Shown: one piece after another, positions 1 through 9,714 of the stretch
How positions within the stretch are numbered: the first letter of the stretch is position 1
Layout of the letters: each line of letters starts with the position of its first letter
Assembly (NCBI RefSeq): GCF_001888165.1
Contig: NZ_CP015455.1
Span: forward strand, 1,048,001 to 1,112,000
Source of the DNA: Syntrophotalea acetylenica
GTDB lineage: Bacteria; Desulfobacterota; Desulfuromonadia; Desulfuromonadales; Syntrophotaleaceae
Reading direction: 5' to 3'
Length of the DNA stretch: 64,000 nt
Program-made: the position numbers and the translations under genes
Notes under the pieces: model-generated
What the model was told of the DNA's origin: nothing
Databases searched by the model: none
What the model saw: the letters and a program-made list of their open reading frames with translations, nothing else

Positions 1-636
1 GACGGCAAGAAATTCAAGGCGGTGCAAAGCGGCGGTCCCTCCGGCGGCTGCCTGCCGACCGAGAAGCTGGATCTGTCCATCGACTACGAGAACCTTGGCC
101 AGGCCGGGGCGATCATGGGTTCCGGCGGTCTGGTGTTCATGGACGAGACCAGCTGCATGCTGGACATCGCCAAGTACTTCCTCAATTTCACCCAGATGGA
201 ATCCTGCGGCAAGTGCACCCCCTGCCGGGAAGGCACCAAGCGCATGCTGGAGATTCTGGAACGCATTTGCGAAGGCAACGGCGTGCCGGAAGACATCGAC
301 AACCTGGAACGCCTGGCCCGGGTCATCAAGACTTCGGCTCTGTGCGCCCTGGGTCAGACGGCACCGAACCCGGTGCTGACCACCCTGAAGTATTTCCGCG
401 ACGAGTACGAAGCGCACATCAACGAAAAGCGTTGTCCGGCAGGGGTGTGCCCGGCGCTGCTGACCTACACCATCCTGGAGGACAAGTGTGTGGGTTGCGG
501 TGTGTGCATCAAGGCCTGTCCGGTGGGCGCCATCAGCGGCGAGAAGAAAAAGGCCCACGTCATCGATCCGAAGACCTGCGTCAAGTGCGGTGCCTGCGTG
601 GCCAAGTGCAAGTTCGACGCTATCGTGAAAGCGTAA
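1..636 (+). CDS. NuoF/HydB-like NADH-binding flavoprotein subunit, C-terminal part only
   Basis: The frame is open from base 1, so the 5' part (FMN- and NADH-binding region) lies outside the window. What remains is the C-terminal part of a NuoF/HydB-type subunit. The N3-type 4Fe-4S signature SCGKCTPCREG is present, followed by a helical region. The last about 65 residues are a two-cluster ferredoxin domain (CVGCGVCIKACPVGAI and CVKCGACVAKCKFDAI). Complex I NuoF lacks that ferredoxin extension; the NAD-linked [FeFe]-hydrogenases and NAD-linked formate dehydrogenases of anaerobes have it. The protein should pass electrons between NAD(H) and ferredoxin-type clusters in a cytoplasmic complex. The NuoG-like gene 94 bases downstream is its likely partner. 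Hydrogenase or formate dehydrogenase cannot be decided without the upstream catalytic gene. Confidence 0.85.
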   Translation, partial: DGKKFKAVQSGGPSGGCLPTEKLDLSIDYENLGQAGAIMGSGGLVFMDETSCMLDIAKYFLNFTQMESCGKCTPCREGTKRMLEILERICEGNGVPEDIDNLERLARVIKTSALCALGQTAPNPVLTTLKYFRDEYEAHINEKRCPAGVCPALLTYTILEDKCVGCGVCIKACPVGAISGEKKKAHVIDPKTCVKCGACVAKCKFDAIVKA

Positions 637-730
637 AAGATCGGCATTCGGCACGTATTGCTGGTAGCGTGCCGATTTTCTCAAACGTGAAGAGAATATC
701 GAATCTTGCGTGGATAGAAGGAGATAACAA

Positions 731-1648
731 TTGTCTACTGTTTCTTTAACCATAAATGGCCTTGAGGTCACGGTACCCAAGGGTACCAAGTTGCTGGATG
801 CGGCGTTGGGAGCCGGCTTCTTTATTCCGACCTTGTGTCACGATGAAAACAGCCCCAACTACGGTGGCTGCCGCATTTGCGTGGTCGAAGTCAAGGGCGC
901 CCGCGCTCTGGTCGCCTCGTGTTGCGCCGAGGCCGCCAACGGCATGGTCGTCGAGACCGAGTCGCCGGCTGTCGTCGAAGCCCGGAAGACCATCCTCGAA
1001 CTGATGCTGGCCAATCATCCTGCGGATTGCCTGACCTGCGACAAGGCCGGCAATTGCCGTCTGCAGGACTATGCTTTCCGTTACGATGTGAAGCAGCCCA
1101 ACTTTGGCGGCGAGAGGAAAGACCACGAATTCGACGATAGCAATCCCTACATCAACCGGGATATGAACAAATGTATCCTGTGCGCCAGGTGTGTCCGGAC
1201 CTGCAAAGCCGTGACAGACCGGGCCGTCATCGATCTGGCCTATCGCGGCTTCAAAACCAAGGTCGCGACGGCGCTGGACGCCAAACTCGCTGAATCCCTC
1301 TGCGTGTCCTGCGGGCGCTGCGTGTCCGTGTGCCCGGTAGGCGCCCTGACCTACCGCTCCTTCTCCGGCAAGGCCCGTATGTGGGAAGTGGAAAAAGAGC
1401 AGGTAACCTGTACCTGGTGCGACGCCGGTTGCCAGTTCGACCTGGTGCGCAAGGACGGCAAAGCCATCGGTGTTGCAGCCAAAAACCCCTCCGAGGGACG
1501 CCCCTTGTGCCTTAAGGGCCGCCTCGGTCTGGAACTGCGCTACAACGATGAGCCGCTCAAGCCGATGCTCAAGAAGGACGATCAGTTTGTCGAGGTCTCC
1601 TGGACCGAGGCACTGGGTCTTGAAGAGATTGTTTCCAAACTGAAATAA
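731..1648 (+). CDS. NuoG-like iron-sulfur subunit without a catalytic domain
   Basis: The start is TTG, chosen because an AGGAGA ribosome-binding site lies just upstream. The protein has 305 residues. It contains a 2Fe-2S domain (Cys36, Cys47, Cys50 and a Cys near 64), the His-Cys 4Fe-4S segment (HPADCLTCDKAGNC, about 96-109), a two-cluster ferredoxin domain (CILCARCVRTC and CVSCGRCVSVCP), then the short 4Fe-4S domain that normally opens a molybdopterin oxidoreductase (CTWCDAGC ending in LCLKGR). It stops there, about 35 residues later, with no molybdopterin-binding domain. This matches the N-terminal electron-transfer part of an NAD-linked formate dehydrogenase alpha subunit or NuoG, present as its own polypeptide. 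A hairpin terminator follows, so the truncation looks natural and not a frameshift. It is probably the electron-wire subunit of the same complex as the upstream NuoF-like protein. Confidence 0.8.
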   Translation: MSTVSLTINGLEVTVPKGTKLLDAALGAGFFIPTLCHDENSPNYGGCRICVVEVKGARALVASCCAEAANGMVVETESPAVVEARKTILELMLANHPADCLTCDKAGNCRLQDYAFRYDVKQPNFGGERKDHEFDDSNPYINRDMNKCILCARCVRTCKAVTDRAVIDLAYRGFKTKVATALDAKLAESLCVSCGRCVSVCPVGALTYRSFSGKARMWEVEKEQVTCTWCDAGCQFDLVRKDGKAIGVAAKNPSEGRPLCLKGRLGLELRYNDEPLKPMLKKDDQFVEVSWTEALGLEEIVSKLK

Positions 1649-1659
1649 AGGCGTAAAAC

Positions 1660-1690
1660 GGAGCGTTTCCTCCTCGTGGGGAAACGCTCC
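1660..1690 (+). terminator. Hairpin at the end of the NuoF/NuoG-like operon
   Basis: A perfect 11-bp inverted repeat, GGAGCGTTTCC and its complement, with a 9-base loop lies 12 bases after the NuoG-like stop codon. No clear T-run follows, so termination may be weak or factor-assisted. Confidence 0.6.
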
Positions 1691-1991
1691 GCCATCGTCA
1701 GCTGCATCTTCAGAGTGGCGTACATGGTGCTTCGCTCCATCTTGTGCTTGATGTCGATGCGACCTGGTCTGACCCGCAACGAAGTGCACCCTGTTGATTG
1801 ATTCATTTGCAGTTTTTCGGACTGCCCCGCCTCTATCCGCGCAATATCGCCTGGCCAAATATTAAATACCTGTTGTATTCCAACGTCCTGTCGCCGCAAA
1901 ATATACCGGTTGTCGTGATGTCCGCGTTTGACGAGTTCTGTCCGCGGTCGGCTTTGAATCCCCTTTACACAGACGATTGTCGAGGAACCTC
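1691..1991. other. Intergenic stretch before sbcD, no gene seen
   Basis: No open frame here shows protein-like composition or a ribosome-binding site, and I see no RNA gene. The AT-richer part around 1850-1900 may hold the sbcDC promoter, but I cannot name clear -35/-10 boxes. Confidence 0.4.
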
Positions 1992-3248
1992 GTGAAACTT
2001 CTTCATACATCGGATTGGCACATCGGGCGCACCCTGTACGGCAGAAAGCGTTACGAGGAGTTCGAAGCATTCCTGGACTGGCTGGTCCGGGTGATTCAGC
2101 AGCATCGAATCGATGCGCTGCTGGTGGCGGGTGACGTGTTTGATACCAGTGCTCCGAGTAACCGCGCCCAACAGCTGTATTATCGCCTGCTCTGCCGGGT
2201 GGCGGCGTCCTGTTGTCGCCATGTGGTGATTGTGGCGGGCAACCACGATTCGCCTTCGTTTCTCTCCGCCCCTAAAGAACTGCTCAAAGCCCTCGATGTG
2301 CATGTGGTGGGAAGCCCTGGCGAAGATCCGCAGGACGAGGTGCTTGTGCTTCGCGACAAGCAGGGCAGGCCTGAACTGATCGTCTGCGCCGTGCCTTATC
2401 TTCGCGACCGGGATATTCGCGTGGCGCAAGCCGGCGAGAGCATCGAGGACAAGGAGCGCAGTCTGGTCGACGGCATAAGGCGGCACTACGCCGAAGTCGC
2501 GGCACGGGCCGAAGGCAGGCGCGCCGAATTATACGCGGAGGTGCCCATCGTCGCCACGGGGCATCTGTTTGCCGCGGGCGCTCAGACCGTTGACGGCGAT
2601 GGCGTGCGCGAACTCTATGTGGGCTCCCTGGCGCATGTGAATTCCGGCATTTTTCCGGATTGTTTTGATTACCTGGCACTGGGGCACCTGCATGTTCCAC
2701 AGATGGTGAGCGGCCTCGAAACCATGCGTTACAGCGGTTCGCCGCTGCCCATGGGATTCGGGGAGGCGCAACAGCAGAAATATGTGGTGCTGGTCGATTT
2801 TAAAAGCAGGACGGCCAACCCCGCCGACAAAACTTCCCAACCGGGCATCGAACTTTTTCCCGTTCCGGTGTTCCAGAAACTGGAGCGTGTCAGGGGGGAC
2901 TGGGAAGGCATCGCAAGCCGCATTATCGAACTGGCCGCGGCAGGGTCCCCGGTGTGGCTCGAAATCATCTACGATGGCACGGAGGTCATCGGTGATTTGC
3001 GCCAGCGTCTGGATGCCGCCATCAGCGGAACCGGAATGGAAATTCTGCGTGTCAAAAACAACCGCATCGTCGATCGGGTGCTGGGGCAGATTCACGAAGA
3101 GGAAACCCTCGACGACCTGAACCTTGACGATGTGTTCGAACGCTGCCTCGCCATGCATGACGTGCCTGAAGAGCAACGGCCGGAGCTGTTTCGTGCCTAC
3201 CAGGAAACGCTCGCGTCTCTCTATCAAGACGATGTGCGGGCGGAATAG
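1992..3248 (+). CDS. sbcD: Exonuclease SbcD (Mre11-type nuclease subunit)
   Basis: SbcD is the metal-dependent nuclease subunit of SbcCD, which cuts DNA hairpins and protein-blocked double-strand ends. I chose GTG at 1992 (product begins MKLLHTSDWHIGRT, about 418 residues). GAGGA lies five bases upstream, and the family normally starts at this point; an in-frame TTG at 1977 is less likely. The calcineurin-like phosphoesterase motifs are visible in order: DWHIGR, GDVFDTSAPSN, GNHDSP, GHLF and GHLH. The gene ends 12 bases before sbcC, so the two should be co-transcribed and translated in balance. Confidence 0.95.
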   Translation: MKLLHTSDWHIGRTLYGRKRYEEFEAFLDWLVRVIQQHRIDALLVAGDVFDTSAPSNRAQQLYYRLLCRVAASCCRHVVIVAGNHDSPSFLSAPKELLKALDVHVVGSPGEDPQDEVLVLRDKQGRPELIVCAVPYLRDRDIRVAQAGESIEDKERSLVDGIRRHYAEVAARAEGRRAELYAEVPIVATGHLFAAGAQTVDGDGVRELYVGSLAHVNSGIFPDCFDYLALGHLHVPQMVSGLETMRYSGSPLPMGFGEAQQQKYVVLVDFKSRTANPADKTSQPGIELFPVPVFQKLERVRGDWEGIASRIIELAAAGSPVWLEIIYDGTEVIGDLRQRLDAAISGTGMEILRVKNNRIVDRVLGQIHEEETLDDLNLDDVFERCLAMHDVPEEQRPELFRAYQETLASLYQDDVRAE

Positions 3249-3260
3249 AGGGGGCTGCTG

Positions 3261-6200
3261 ATGAGAATATTGCAGATACGTTTCAAAAATCTGAATTCCC
3301 TGGCCGGCGAATGGGAGATAGACCTGGCGCATCCGGCTTTCGCTTCTGACGGCATTTTCGCCATCACCGGGCCCACCGGCGCGGGAAAGAGTACCATCCT
3401 CGACGCGGTCTGCCTTGCCCTTTACGGGCGGACGCCCCGCCTCAACAAGGTCACCAGGGCTGGCAACGAGATCATGTCCCGTCAGACCGGCGAGTGCTTT
3501 GCCGAAGTGACTTTCGAGACGGAGGCAGGGCGATTTCGCTGTCACTGGAGTCAGCACCGGGCGCGCAGGAAGCCGGATGGCGAACTTCAGGCGCCTAAGC
3601 ATGAAATCGCCGATGCCGATTCCGGCGCGATTTTTGAGTCCAGAATCAGAGGTGTCGCCGAGCAGATCGAGGCGGCCACCGGCATGGATTTTGACCGGTT
3701 CACTCGATCCATGCTGCTGGCGCAGGGCGGTTTCGCCGCATTCCTGCAGGCGGCACCGGATGAGCGAGCCCCGATCCTGGAGCAGATAACGGGCACCGAG
3801 ATTTACAGCCGTATATCCATCCGTGTTCATGAGCGCCAGCGTGAAGAGCGGGTCAAGCTGGATACCCTCCAGGTCGAAACGGCAGGCATTGCCTTGCTGG
3901 AGCCGGAGCAGGAAAAACAGATTCTGCAGGAACTGGAAGCCAGACAGAAACAAGAAAGTGACCTTGTTGCCAGCTCCGAGGAGGCTGGCAGGGCCATGGC
4001 CTGGCTGCTCGCGGTGGAGGCCATGAAGCAGGAAATCGTCAGCCTGGCAGAGGAAGCGAACAGGCTGCAAAGCGTCATCGATGGGTTCAGGCCGGAGCGA
4101 GACAAGCTCGTCACGGCTTTGCGCGCCGCGTCGCTGGATGGTGCACACGCCACCCTCACCGCCATCCGAAAACAACAGGCGGATGACCAGAAAGCGCTGA
4201 CAGGGGAGCAAGGCAACCTTCCTGCCCTGGAAGACTCTGCCAAAAGACAGGAACAATCGCAGAAGCTGGCCGAGCATCGGACCGCTGAAGTCAAACAGGC
4301 GCTGCGAGCCTCTCAGCCCCTTATCCAGAAGGTGCGCTCCCTCGATCAGAAGCTGGCCGATCAGGAAAAAGCTGTTCGGGAAGCAGAAGAGAACTGCCAA
4401 AATGCTGCGGCAAAAAGCGATGCGGATAAACAGGCGAGACTCAGGGAACGGCAAAAACGCTTTGAGGCCCAGCATACACTGGAGGGCATTGACGCTTATC
4501 TGCGGGAACACGCACCGGATGAATGGCTGGTCAGCGGACTGGCCGGTGTTGAAGAACAGTTGGGTGCCCTGCTGTCCAGGCAGACAGAAATCGCGCAACG
4601 GCAGGCCGATCAGCAACAGGCGGCGATGGCTCTGGAACGGGCGAGGCGGCATCTCGACGATCGCCAGAAACAAGGCGCCGCCCGACGCCGGCAGCTGGAC
4701 GACGCCTCAAACAGGCTTCAGCAAGCCAGGGATGCGCTGAACCGGCTGCTGGGAGGGCGGCTGTTGCGCGAATACCGGACCGAGAAGGAAACCCTGCTTC
4801 GCGAAATGGCCTTTCTGGTGAAAATAGCGGAGCTTGAAGAGCACCGGTCCAAACTGGAAGACGGCAGGCCCTGTCCGCTGTGCGGGGCGACGGAGCACCC
4901 CTTCGCTCAAGGCAATGTTCCCGCTGCCGATGAAACCGAACAGAGGATCGAAGCGCTTGCCAGGATGATTCGCCGGGCCGAAGACCAGGAAGCTGCTATC
5001 AGAAAATGTGAAGAGGCGGAAGCATCGGCCGGCAAAAATCTGGTGGAAGCAGAAAAACAGGAGGCCGCCGCGGCACATGAAGAGAAGTCTGCCAGCAAAG
5101 CGCTGGTGGAGGTCACGAACGGCCTGGAAAAACTTTGTGCAGATTTTACCGAGCGCAGGCAGTCGATAGCAGACAAACTCCAGCTGCTTGGCTTTGCCTT
5201 CGATTTTTGCAATCCCGAATCCGCAATCCGGAATCTGCAGGCTCGAGCGCAAACATGGCAGACGCAGGTCAGAAAAAAGGCCGAAATCGAGAAAAGGATT
5301 GCGGCTCTTGACAGTGAGATGCAGCGTCTGGATGCGGTCATTGAGACCCATGCCACGGCTCTGGCCGAAAAACGGGAAGGTCTCAAAAGCCTGAAAACCC
5401 GGTATGCCGCCGGAAGTGACGAGCGCAGAGCCCTGTATGGCGACAAATGTCCCGAGGATGAGGAACTGCGCCTCAACAAGGCGGTTTTAGCTGCGGAAAG
5501 TGCCGAAAAACAGGCCCGGGATCGGTACATTGAACTGCGGCAGCAGTGGAGCACCGCAAAGGCCCATGTTGAATCGCTGCAAAGGCGCATCTACCGGAGA
5601 ACCCCGGAGGTGCGCCATGCGGAAGCCGTTTTTTCATCAGCGCTGGCAGCCGCGGGGTTTCTGGATGAAGAACAGTTTCTCGCGGCCCGGCTGTCCGCCG
5701 GGCAGAGGGATGCCTTGTCCGCAAAAGCCAGGCAGCTGGATGACCGCCAGATTGAGCTGCAGGCCAGACAAAAAGATCGGGAAACGCGCCTGGCTGCGGA
5801 GATGGCCAGGAAACTTACCGACAAATCCGTGGATCAGCTCGAACGGCAGTGCACAGAGTATCAGAATGCGCTGAAGGAGCTGCGGGGCACCGTCGCCGGC
5901 CTCAGCCACAGGCTGAGTGAAAACCGTGCCGCCAGAGAGCGCATAAAGGCCAGACAGGCGGCTATCGAGGCTCAGCAGGCAGAGTGCCGCCGATGGGATA
6001 ACCTGCACCAGTTGATCGGTTCAGCAGACGGCCGGAAGTACCGCAATTTTGCCCAGGGGCTGACCTTTGAAATGATGATCGGTCACGCCAACCGGCAACT
6101 GCAAAAAATGAGCGACCGTTACCTGCTGGTGCGGGATGAGGGCCGTCCGCTGGAACTCAATGTGATCGATAACTATCAGGCAGGCGAAGTCCGCTCCACC

Positions 6201-6515
6201 AAAAACCTGTCCGGTGGCGAGAGTTTTCTGGTCAGCCTGGCGCTGGCGCTGGGGCTGTCGCAGATGGCGAGCCGGAATGTCCGGGTCGATTCCCTGTTTC
6301 TGGACGAAGGCTTCGGCACGCTGGATGAAGAGGCTCTGGACACCGCACTCGAGACCCTGACCGGTTTGCAGCAGGATGGCAAGCTGATCGGCCTGATCTC
6401 CCATGTCGCGGCGCTCAAGGAGCGGATCAGCGCCCGCATCGAGGTTATCCCCCGGGCGGGCGGACGAAGCCGTGTAGCCGGACCGGGGTGCCGGGCGGTC
6501 AGATACTCTGGATGA
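3261..6515 (+). CDS. sbcC: Exonuclease SbcC (Rad50-type ATPase)
   Basis: This 1084-residue protein is an SMC/Rad50-type ATPase that drives the SbcD nuclease. Walker A (GPTGAGKST) is at residues 37-45. Two long, Glu/Lys/Gln-rich coiled-coil arms flank a zinc-hook CPLC motif (Cys538 and Cys541). The ABC signature LSGGESF and Walker B with LFLDEGFGTLDEEALD come near the C-terminus. ATG 3261 is the start of the conserved MRILQIRFKNLNSLAGEW segment. The 3' end overlaps the end of the convergent MFS gene by 17 bases. The last about 20 residues look non-conserved and may be drift across that overlap. Confidence 0.95.
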   Translation: MRILQIRFKNLNSLAGEWEIDLAHPAFASDGIFAITGPTGAGKSTILDAVCLALYGRTPRLNKVTRAGNEIMSRQTGECFAEVTFETEAGRFRCHWSQHRARRKPDGELQAPKHEIADADSGAIFESRIRGVAEQIEAATGMDFDRFTRSMLLAQGGFAAFLQAAPDERAPILEQITGTEIYSRISIRVHERQREERVKLDTLQVETAGIALLEPEQEKQILQELEARQKQESDLVASSEEAGRAMAWLLAVEAMKQEIVSLAEEANRLQSVIDGFRPERDKLVTALRAASLDGAHATLTAIRKQQADDQKALTGEQGNLPALEDSAKRQEQSQKLAEHRTAEVKQALRASQPLIQKVRSLDQKLADQEKAVREAEENCQNAAAKSDADKQARLRERQKRFEAQHTLEGIDAYLREHAPDEWLVSGLAGVEEQLGALLSRQTEIAQRQADQQQAAMALERARRHLDDRQKQGAARRRQLDDASNRLQQARDALNRLLGGRLLREYRTEKETLLREMAFLVKIAELEEHRSKLEDGRPCPLCGATEHPFAQGNVPAADETEQRIEALARMIRRAEDQEAAIRKCEEAEASAGKNLVEAEKQEAAAAHEEKSASKALVEVTNGLEKLCADFTERRQSIADKLQLLGFAFDFCNPESAIRNLQARAQTWQTQVRKKAEIEKRIAALDSEMQRLDAVIETHATALAEKREGLKSLKTRYAAGSDERRALYGDKCPEDEELRLNKAVLAAESAEKQARDRYIELRQQWSTAKAHVESLQRRIYRRTPEVRHAEAVFSSALAAAGFLDEEQFLAARLSAGQRDALSAKARQLDDRQIELQARQKDRETRLAAEMARKLTDKSVDQLERQCTEYQNALKELRGTVAGLSHRLSENRAARERIKARQAAIEAQQAECRRWDNLHQLIGSADGRKYRNFAQGLTFEMMIGHANRQLQKMSDRYLLVRDEGRPLELNVIDNYQAGEVRSTKNLSGGESFLVSLALALGLSQMASRNVRVDSLFLDEGFGTLDEEALDTALETLTGLQQDGKLIGLISHVAALKERISARIEVIPRAGGRSRVAGPGCRAVRYSG

Positions 6516-7683
6516 TTTTGACCGGCCGGAGGCCCAGATCGATCCAACGTGAAGAGATCATCAGAATAAGCAGCATCAGAAAAGCCGCGCCGTAAAACAC
6601 CATGGGCATGCCGACATGGTCCATGATCCATCCGTTGGCCCAGGTGCCGGCGGCGCCGCCGACGAAGAGATTGAAGGATACCAGGGACATGACCGTGCCC
6701 CGCATGGACGGCATGAGGTTCTGGGCGGTGGTGACCAGGGTGGAATGCACCGATATGAAGGCAAAACCAAATCCGAACAGGGCCAGGCCAATGAGTATCG
6801 GAGAATGCAGAACGGGCAGGGTGGCCAGGCACAAGCTGCCGAGCAGGGCCGAATAAGGTACGAAGCGGTTGTTGAAATGCCGTCTCAGGGGGGTTACGCT
6901 GCGGGCTCCGATGACGGTTGCAATACCGAACAGCGACAGGATCATGCCCACCCCGAGAATGCCATAGCCGGTATTGCCCTGGACAAATTTCCCCGAGTAG
7001 GTGAAGGTGCCAAAGACGCTGAAGCCAGTCAGAAAGATGGTTGAAACCACCTTGATCAGCTCTTTGTTCTGCGCGGTCTTTCTGTAGATCTTGCGGAAGT
7101 TCAGATGTTCGATAACGCCCGGCTGTTTCTCGATGCTCTTGAGCATGATGAAGGCGATGACCAGTTCAAAAAAGCCGTACAGAAAGTAGACGGTTCGCCA
7201 GGAGCCGAAGTGGGCGATGAGACCGCCGATGGCCGTGGCCGACGCACCGCCCAGAAACATCATGCCGAAGAATTTGCCGATGGAGCGCTGCCGGTGGGCG
7301 TCCGTCGAACTTTCGCCGATATGGGCGACGCAGACCGGAAAAATCCCCGACCCGAAGGCGCCGTTGAAGGCGCGCAACACGATCAGGCTGGTGAGGTTGT
7401 AGGAAAAGGCGCTCAGGATGCTGAAAATGGCGGTGCCGAAGGCAGCGATGTTGATGATCCGGGTTTTGCCGTAGCGGTCCGCCAGGGGGCCGACGAAGAT
7501 GGTAAAAAACCCGAAACAGATCATGTAGGAGGTGACGGAAAAGGCGGTCTCGGAAATGCTCAGATTCAGCTCTTTCGACATATCGAGAATCAGGGGAGCC
7601 ACCGCGTAGTTATCCCCATTGGCTAAAAAGGCCATGATCCCCAGTACCAGAATAATCCAGGCTTGTTTCTCCTCGTCACGCAT
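6499..7683 (-). CDS. MFS transporter
   Basis: The product has 394 residues, dominated by hydrophobic helices with short charged loops, as in 12-helix major-facilitator permeases of the inner membrane. The loop after helix 2 carries the MFS signature-like segment GPLADRYGKTRI, the typical position of the GxLaDrxGrkr motif. The sequence resembles proton-coupled drug/metabolite antiporters, but nothing here identifies the substrate. ATG is preceded by GGAGGG. The gene is alone on its strand between sbcC (convergent) and the UPF0210 gene. A repeat fragment lies in the short upstream region. Confidence 0.85.
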   Translation of the reverse strand: MRDEEKQAWIILVLGIMAFLANGDNYAVAPLILDMSKELNLSISETAFSVTSYMICFGFFTIFVGPLADRYGKTRIINIAAFGTAIFSILSAFSYNLTSLIVLRAFNGAFGSGIFPVCVAHIGESSTDAHRQRSIGKFFGMMFLGGASATAIGGLIAHFGSWRTVYFLYGFFELVIAFIMLKSIEKQPGVIEHLNFRKIYRKTAQNKELIKVVSTIFLTGFSVFGTFTYSGKFVQGNTGYGILGVGMILSLFGIATVIGARSVTPLRRHFNNRFVPYSALLGSLCLATLPVLHSPILIGLALFGFGFAFISVHSTLVTTAQNLMPSMRGTVMSLVSFNLFVGGAAGTWANGWIMDHVGMPMVFYGAAFLMLLILMISSRWIDLGLRPVKIIQSI

Positions 7684-7740
7684 GCTGCCCTCCGTTTCTG
7701 TTTGCCTATCCCCGCCTCAATAAAAATTGTGCCATGTCAT

Positions 7741-7770
7741 ATGGATACAGCGTAGTTTTCATCCGAAAAC
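7741..7770. repeat. Fragment of the 181-bp repeat, inverted
   Basis: Bases 7741-7762 are the exact reverse complement of 22 bases of the repeat copy near 26629-26650 (the part with GAAAACTACGCTGTATCC). The rest of the element is absent. It sits against the stop codon of the UPF0210 gene. Confidence 0.7.
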
Positions 7771-9132
7771 TTAGTTGGTAAGGGACTGGATCGGTGCCGG
7801 AATCCTGCCGCCGCGGGCGATGAAGATCTCGGAACTGAACCTGTGCACCGGCATGACCGGCGCGCTGCCCAGCAGGCCGCCGAATTCGACGGTGTCGCCG
7901 ACCCGGGTGCCCGGCGCGGCGATGATGCGCACCGCGGTGGTCTTTTTGTTGATCATGCCGATGGCCATTTCATCGGCGATGATGGCCGAAATGGTGGAGG
8001 CCGGCGTGTCACCGGGCACCGCGATCATGTCCAGGCCGACGGAGCAGACGCAGGTCATGGCTTCAAGCTTGTCGAGGCTCAGGGAGCCGCGACGCACCGC
8101 GCGGATCATGCCTTCGTCCTCGCTGACCGGGATGAAGGCGCCGCTGAGGCCGCCGACAGAGGACGATGCCATGGACCCGCCTTTTTTGACCGCGTCGTTG
8201 AGCAGCGCCAGAGCCGCGGTGGTGCCGTGGGTGCCGCAGCTTTCCAGCCCCATGGCTTCGAGGATGGCGGCGACGCTGTCCCCCACCGCCGGCGTCGGTG
8301 CCAGGGACAGGTCCAGCACGCCGAACTCGGCGCCGATGCGGCGCGCCACTTCCTTGCCGACCATCTCGCCCATGCGGGTGATCTTGAAGGCGGTTTTCTT
8401 GATGCATTCCGCAATGTCGCCCAGCGAAGGGTTCTGCAGGGCCCGCACCGCCGCGTTGACCACTCCCGGCCCGCTGACACCGACATTGATCACGCAGTCC
8501 GGTTCGCCCACGCCGTGAAAGGCGCCGGCCATGAAGGGATTGTCCTCCGGTGCGTTGGCGAACACCACCAGCTTGGCGCAGCCCAGTCCGCCGGCATCGC
8601 CGGTAAGTTCGGCGGTCTGTTTGATGATGCGCCCCATTTTCGCCACCGCGTCCATGTTGATGCCGGCCTTGGTGGATGCCACGTTGATCGAGGAGCAGAC
8701 TTTTCGGGTCGATGCCAGCGCCTGGGGGATGGACTCGATAAGACGACGATCGCCGGGGGTCATGCCTTTTTGCACCAGGGCGCTGAAACCGCCGACAAAA
8801 TCGACGCCGATCTCCTCGGCCGCGCGGTCCAGGGTTTGAGCCACGGAACTCAGATCCTCGCATTGGCAGGCTTCGGCGACGATGGCGATGGGGGTGACGG
8901 AAATCCGCTTGTTGATGATGGGGATGCCGTACAGATTCTGAACGTCCTGGGTGGTACGCACCAGTTTTTCGGCACACCGCATGATCCGGTCGTAGATCTG
9001 TTGATTGAAGGTGGCGATGTCGGGATGGCAGCAGCCGCGCAGGTTGATGCCCATGGTGACGGTGCGGATGTCGAGGTGCTCGTGGGTCACCATGTTGATG
9101 GTTTCGAGAATTTCTTGCGGATGGATGAGCAT
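7771..9132 (-). CDS. UPF0210 (PFL-like, DUF711) family protein
   Basis: This 453-residue protein matches the conserved UPF0210 family: an N-terminal [14 protein letters not shown] segment, the RTVTMGINL block, and Gly-rich segments such as [16 protein letters not shown]. Members fold like a pyruvate formate-lyase-type barrel, but no glycyl-radical motif is evident and the function is not established. The ATG has GAGGAGG upstream. It follows the ACT-domain gene with an 11-base gap. The same two-gene pair is found in many Firmicutes and Desulfuromonadales, which suggests the ACT protein senses a ligand for this enzyme. Confidence 0.9.
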   Translation of the reverse strand: MLIHPQEILETINMVTHEHLDIRTVTMGINLRGCCHPDIATFNQQIYDRIMRCAEKLVRTTQDVQNLYGIPIINKRISVTPIAIVAEACQCEDLSSVAQTLDRAAEEIGVDFVGGFSALVQKGMTPGDRRLIESIPQALASTRKVCSSINVASTKAGINMDAVAKMGRIIKQTAELTGDAGGLGCAKLVVFANAPEDNPFMAGAFHGVGEPDCVINVGVSGPGVVNAAVRALQNPSLGDIAECIKKTAFKITRMGEMVGKEVARRIGAEFGVLDLSLAPTPAVGDSVAAILEAMGLESCGTHGTTAALALLNDAVKKGGSMASSSVGGLSGAFIPVSEDEGMIRAVRRGSLSLDKLEAMTCVCSVGLDMIAVPGDTPASTISAIIADEMAIGMINKKTTAVRIIAAPGTRVGDTVEFGGLLGSAPVMPVHRFSSEIFIARGGRIPAPIQSLTN

Positions 9133-9143
9133 CGGCGGCCTCC

Positions 9144-9422
9144 TCAGATCCTGTGCATGAAACGGAAGGCGTCTTCGTGCTGGACGATGACCTGTACGCC
9201 CAGTTCCTTGCCGATGGCCGACATCGCTTCCTGAAAGGCCGTCAGATCGAAATTGTCCGATTTTACTTCCGCCAGCATCAGCATGGTGAAAAGATCGTTC
9301 ATGATGGTCTGCCGGATATCGGCGATATTGACACTGTATTCGGCCATGACGCGGGTGATGCCGGCGACGATGCCAACACGGTCCAGACCGATGACGGTAA
9401 TGACGAAGCGACTTGATGACAT
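9144..9422 (-). CDS. ACT domain protein, UPF0237 family
   Basis: The product is a single 92-residue ACT domain beginning [21 protein letters not shown], with the VIGxDRxGIVA signature of the UPF0237 family (GcvR-like). ACT domains bind small ligands, usually amino acids, as dimers. An AAGGAAAA site precedes the ATG. It is the first gene of a two-gene operon with UPF0210, and is presumably its regulatory partner; this is inference from conserved pairing. Confidence 0.9.
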   Translation of the reverse strand: MSSSRFVITVIGLDRVGIVAGITRVMAEYSVNIADIRQTIMNDLFTMLMLAEVKSDNFDLTAFQEAMSAIGKELGVQVIVQHEDAFRFMHRI

Positions 9423-9714
9423 GGGTTTTCCTTGGGTTCGTTGCTCGTTATGGATAAATAAAAGGTCCCCGCCTCTAAGGATTTTCGGATGTGGGGATTC
9501 AACCCGTCATCCTGACCCGGTGCCCGGTGTATGCCGCTGCACCAAAGGCGGTTATTCACAAAGGCGTTAAGTATCGCGCCAAAGCCTTCGCAGGTCAAGG
9601 TCGGGATCCTTGCGAACAAATTTTTGCTCTTTTCAAACCGGCCCGCGCCGGGTTATGCTGCCACGGATTTGTTGGCTTAACCGTGGCGAATACAAATTTC
9701 CAGCCGGGAATCCT

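Noticed and set aside
1582-2070. Minus-strand frame across the gap before sbcD
   Set aside because: It overlaps two real genes, has no family features and no ribosome-binding site.
2529-4673. Long open frame antisense to sbcD/sbcC (over 700 codons)
   Set aside because: It is a shadow of high-GC coding sequence on the other strand; sbcD and sbcC are certain.
7843-9234. Long plus-strand frame opposite the UPF0210 gene
   Set aside because: His/Gly/Asp-rich composition typical of antisense frames; no ribosome-binding site or family.
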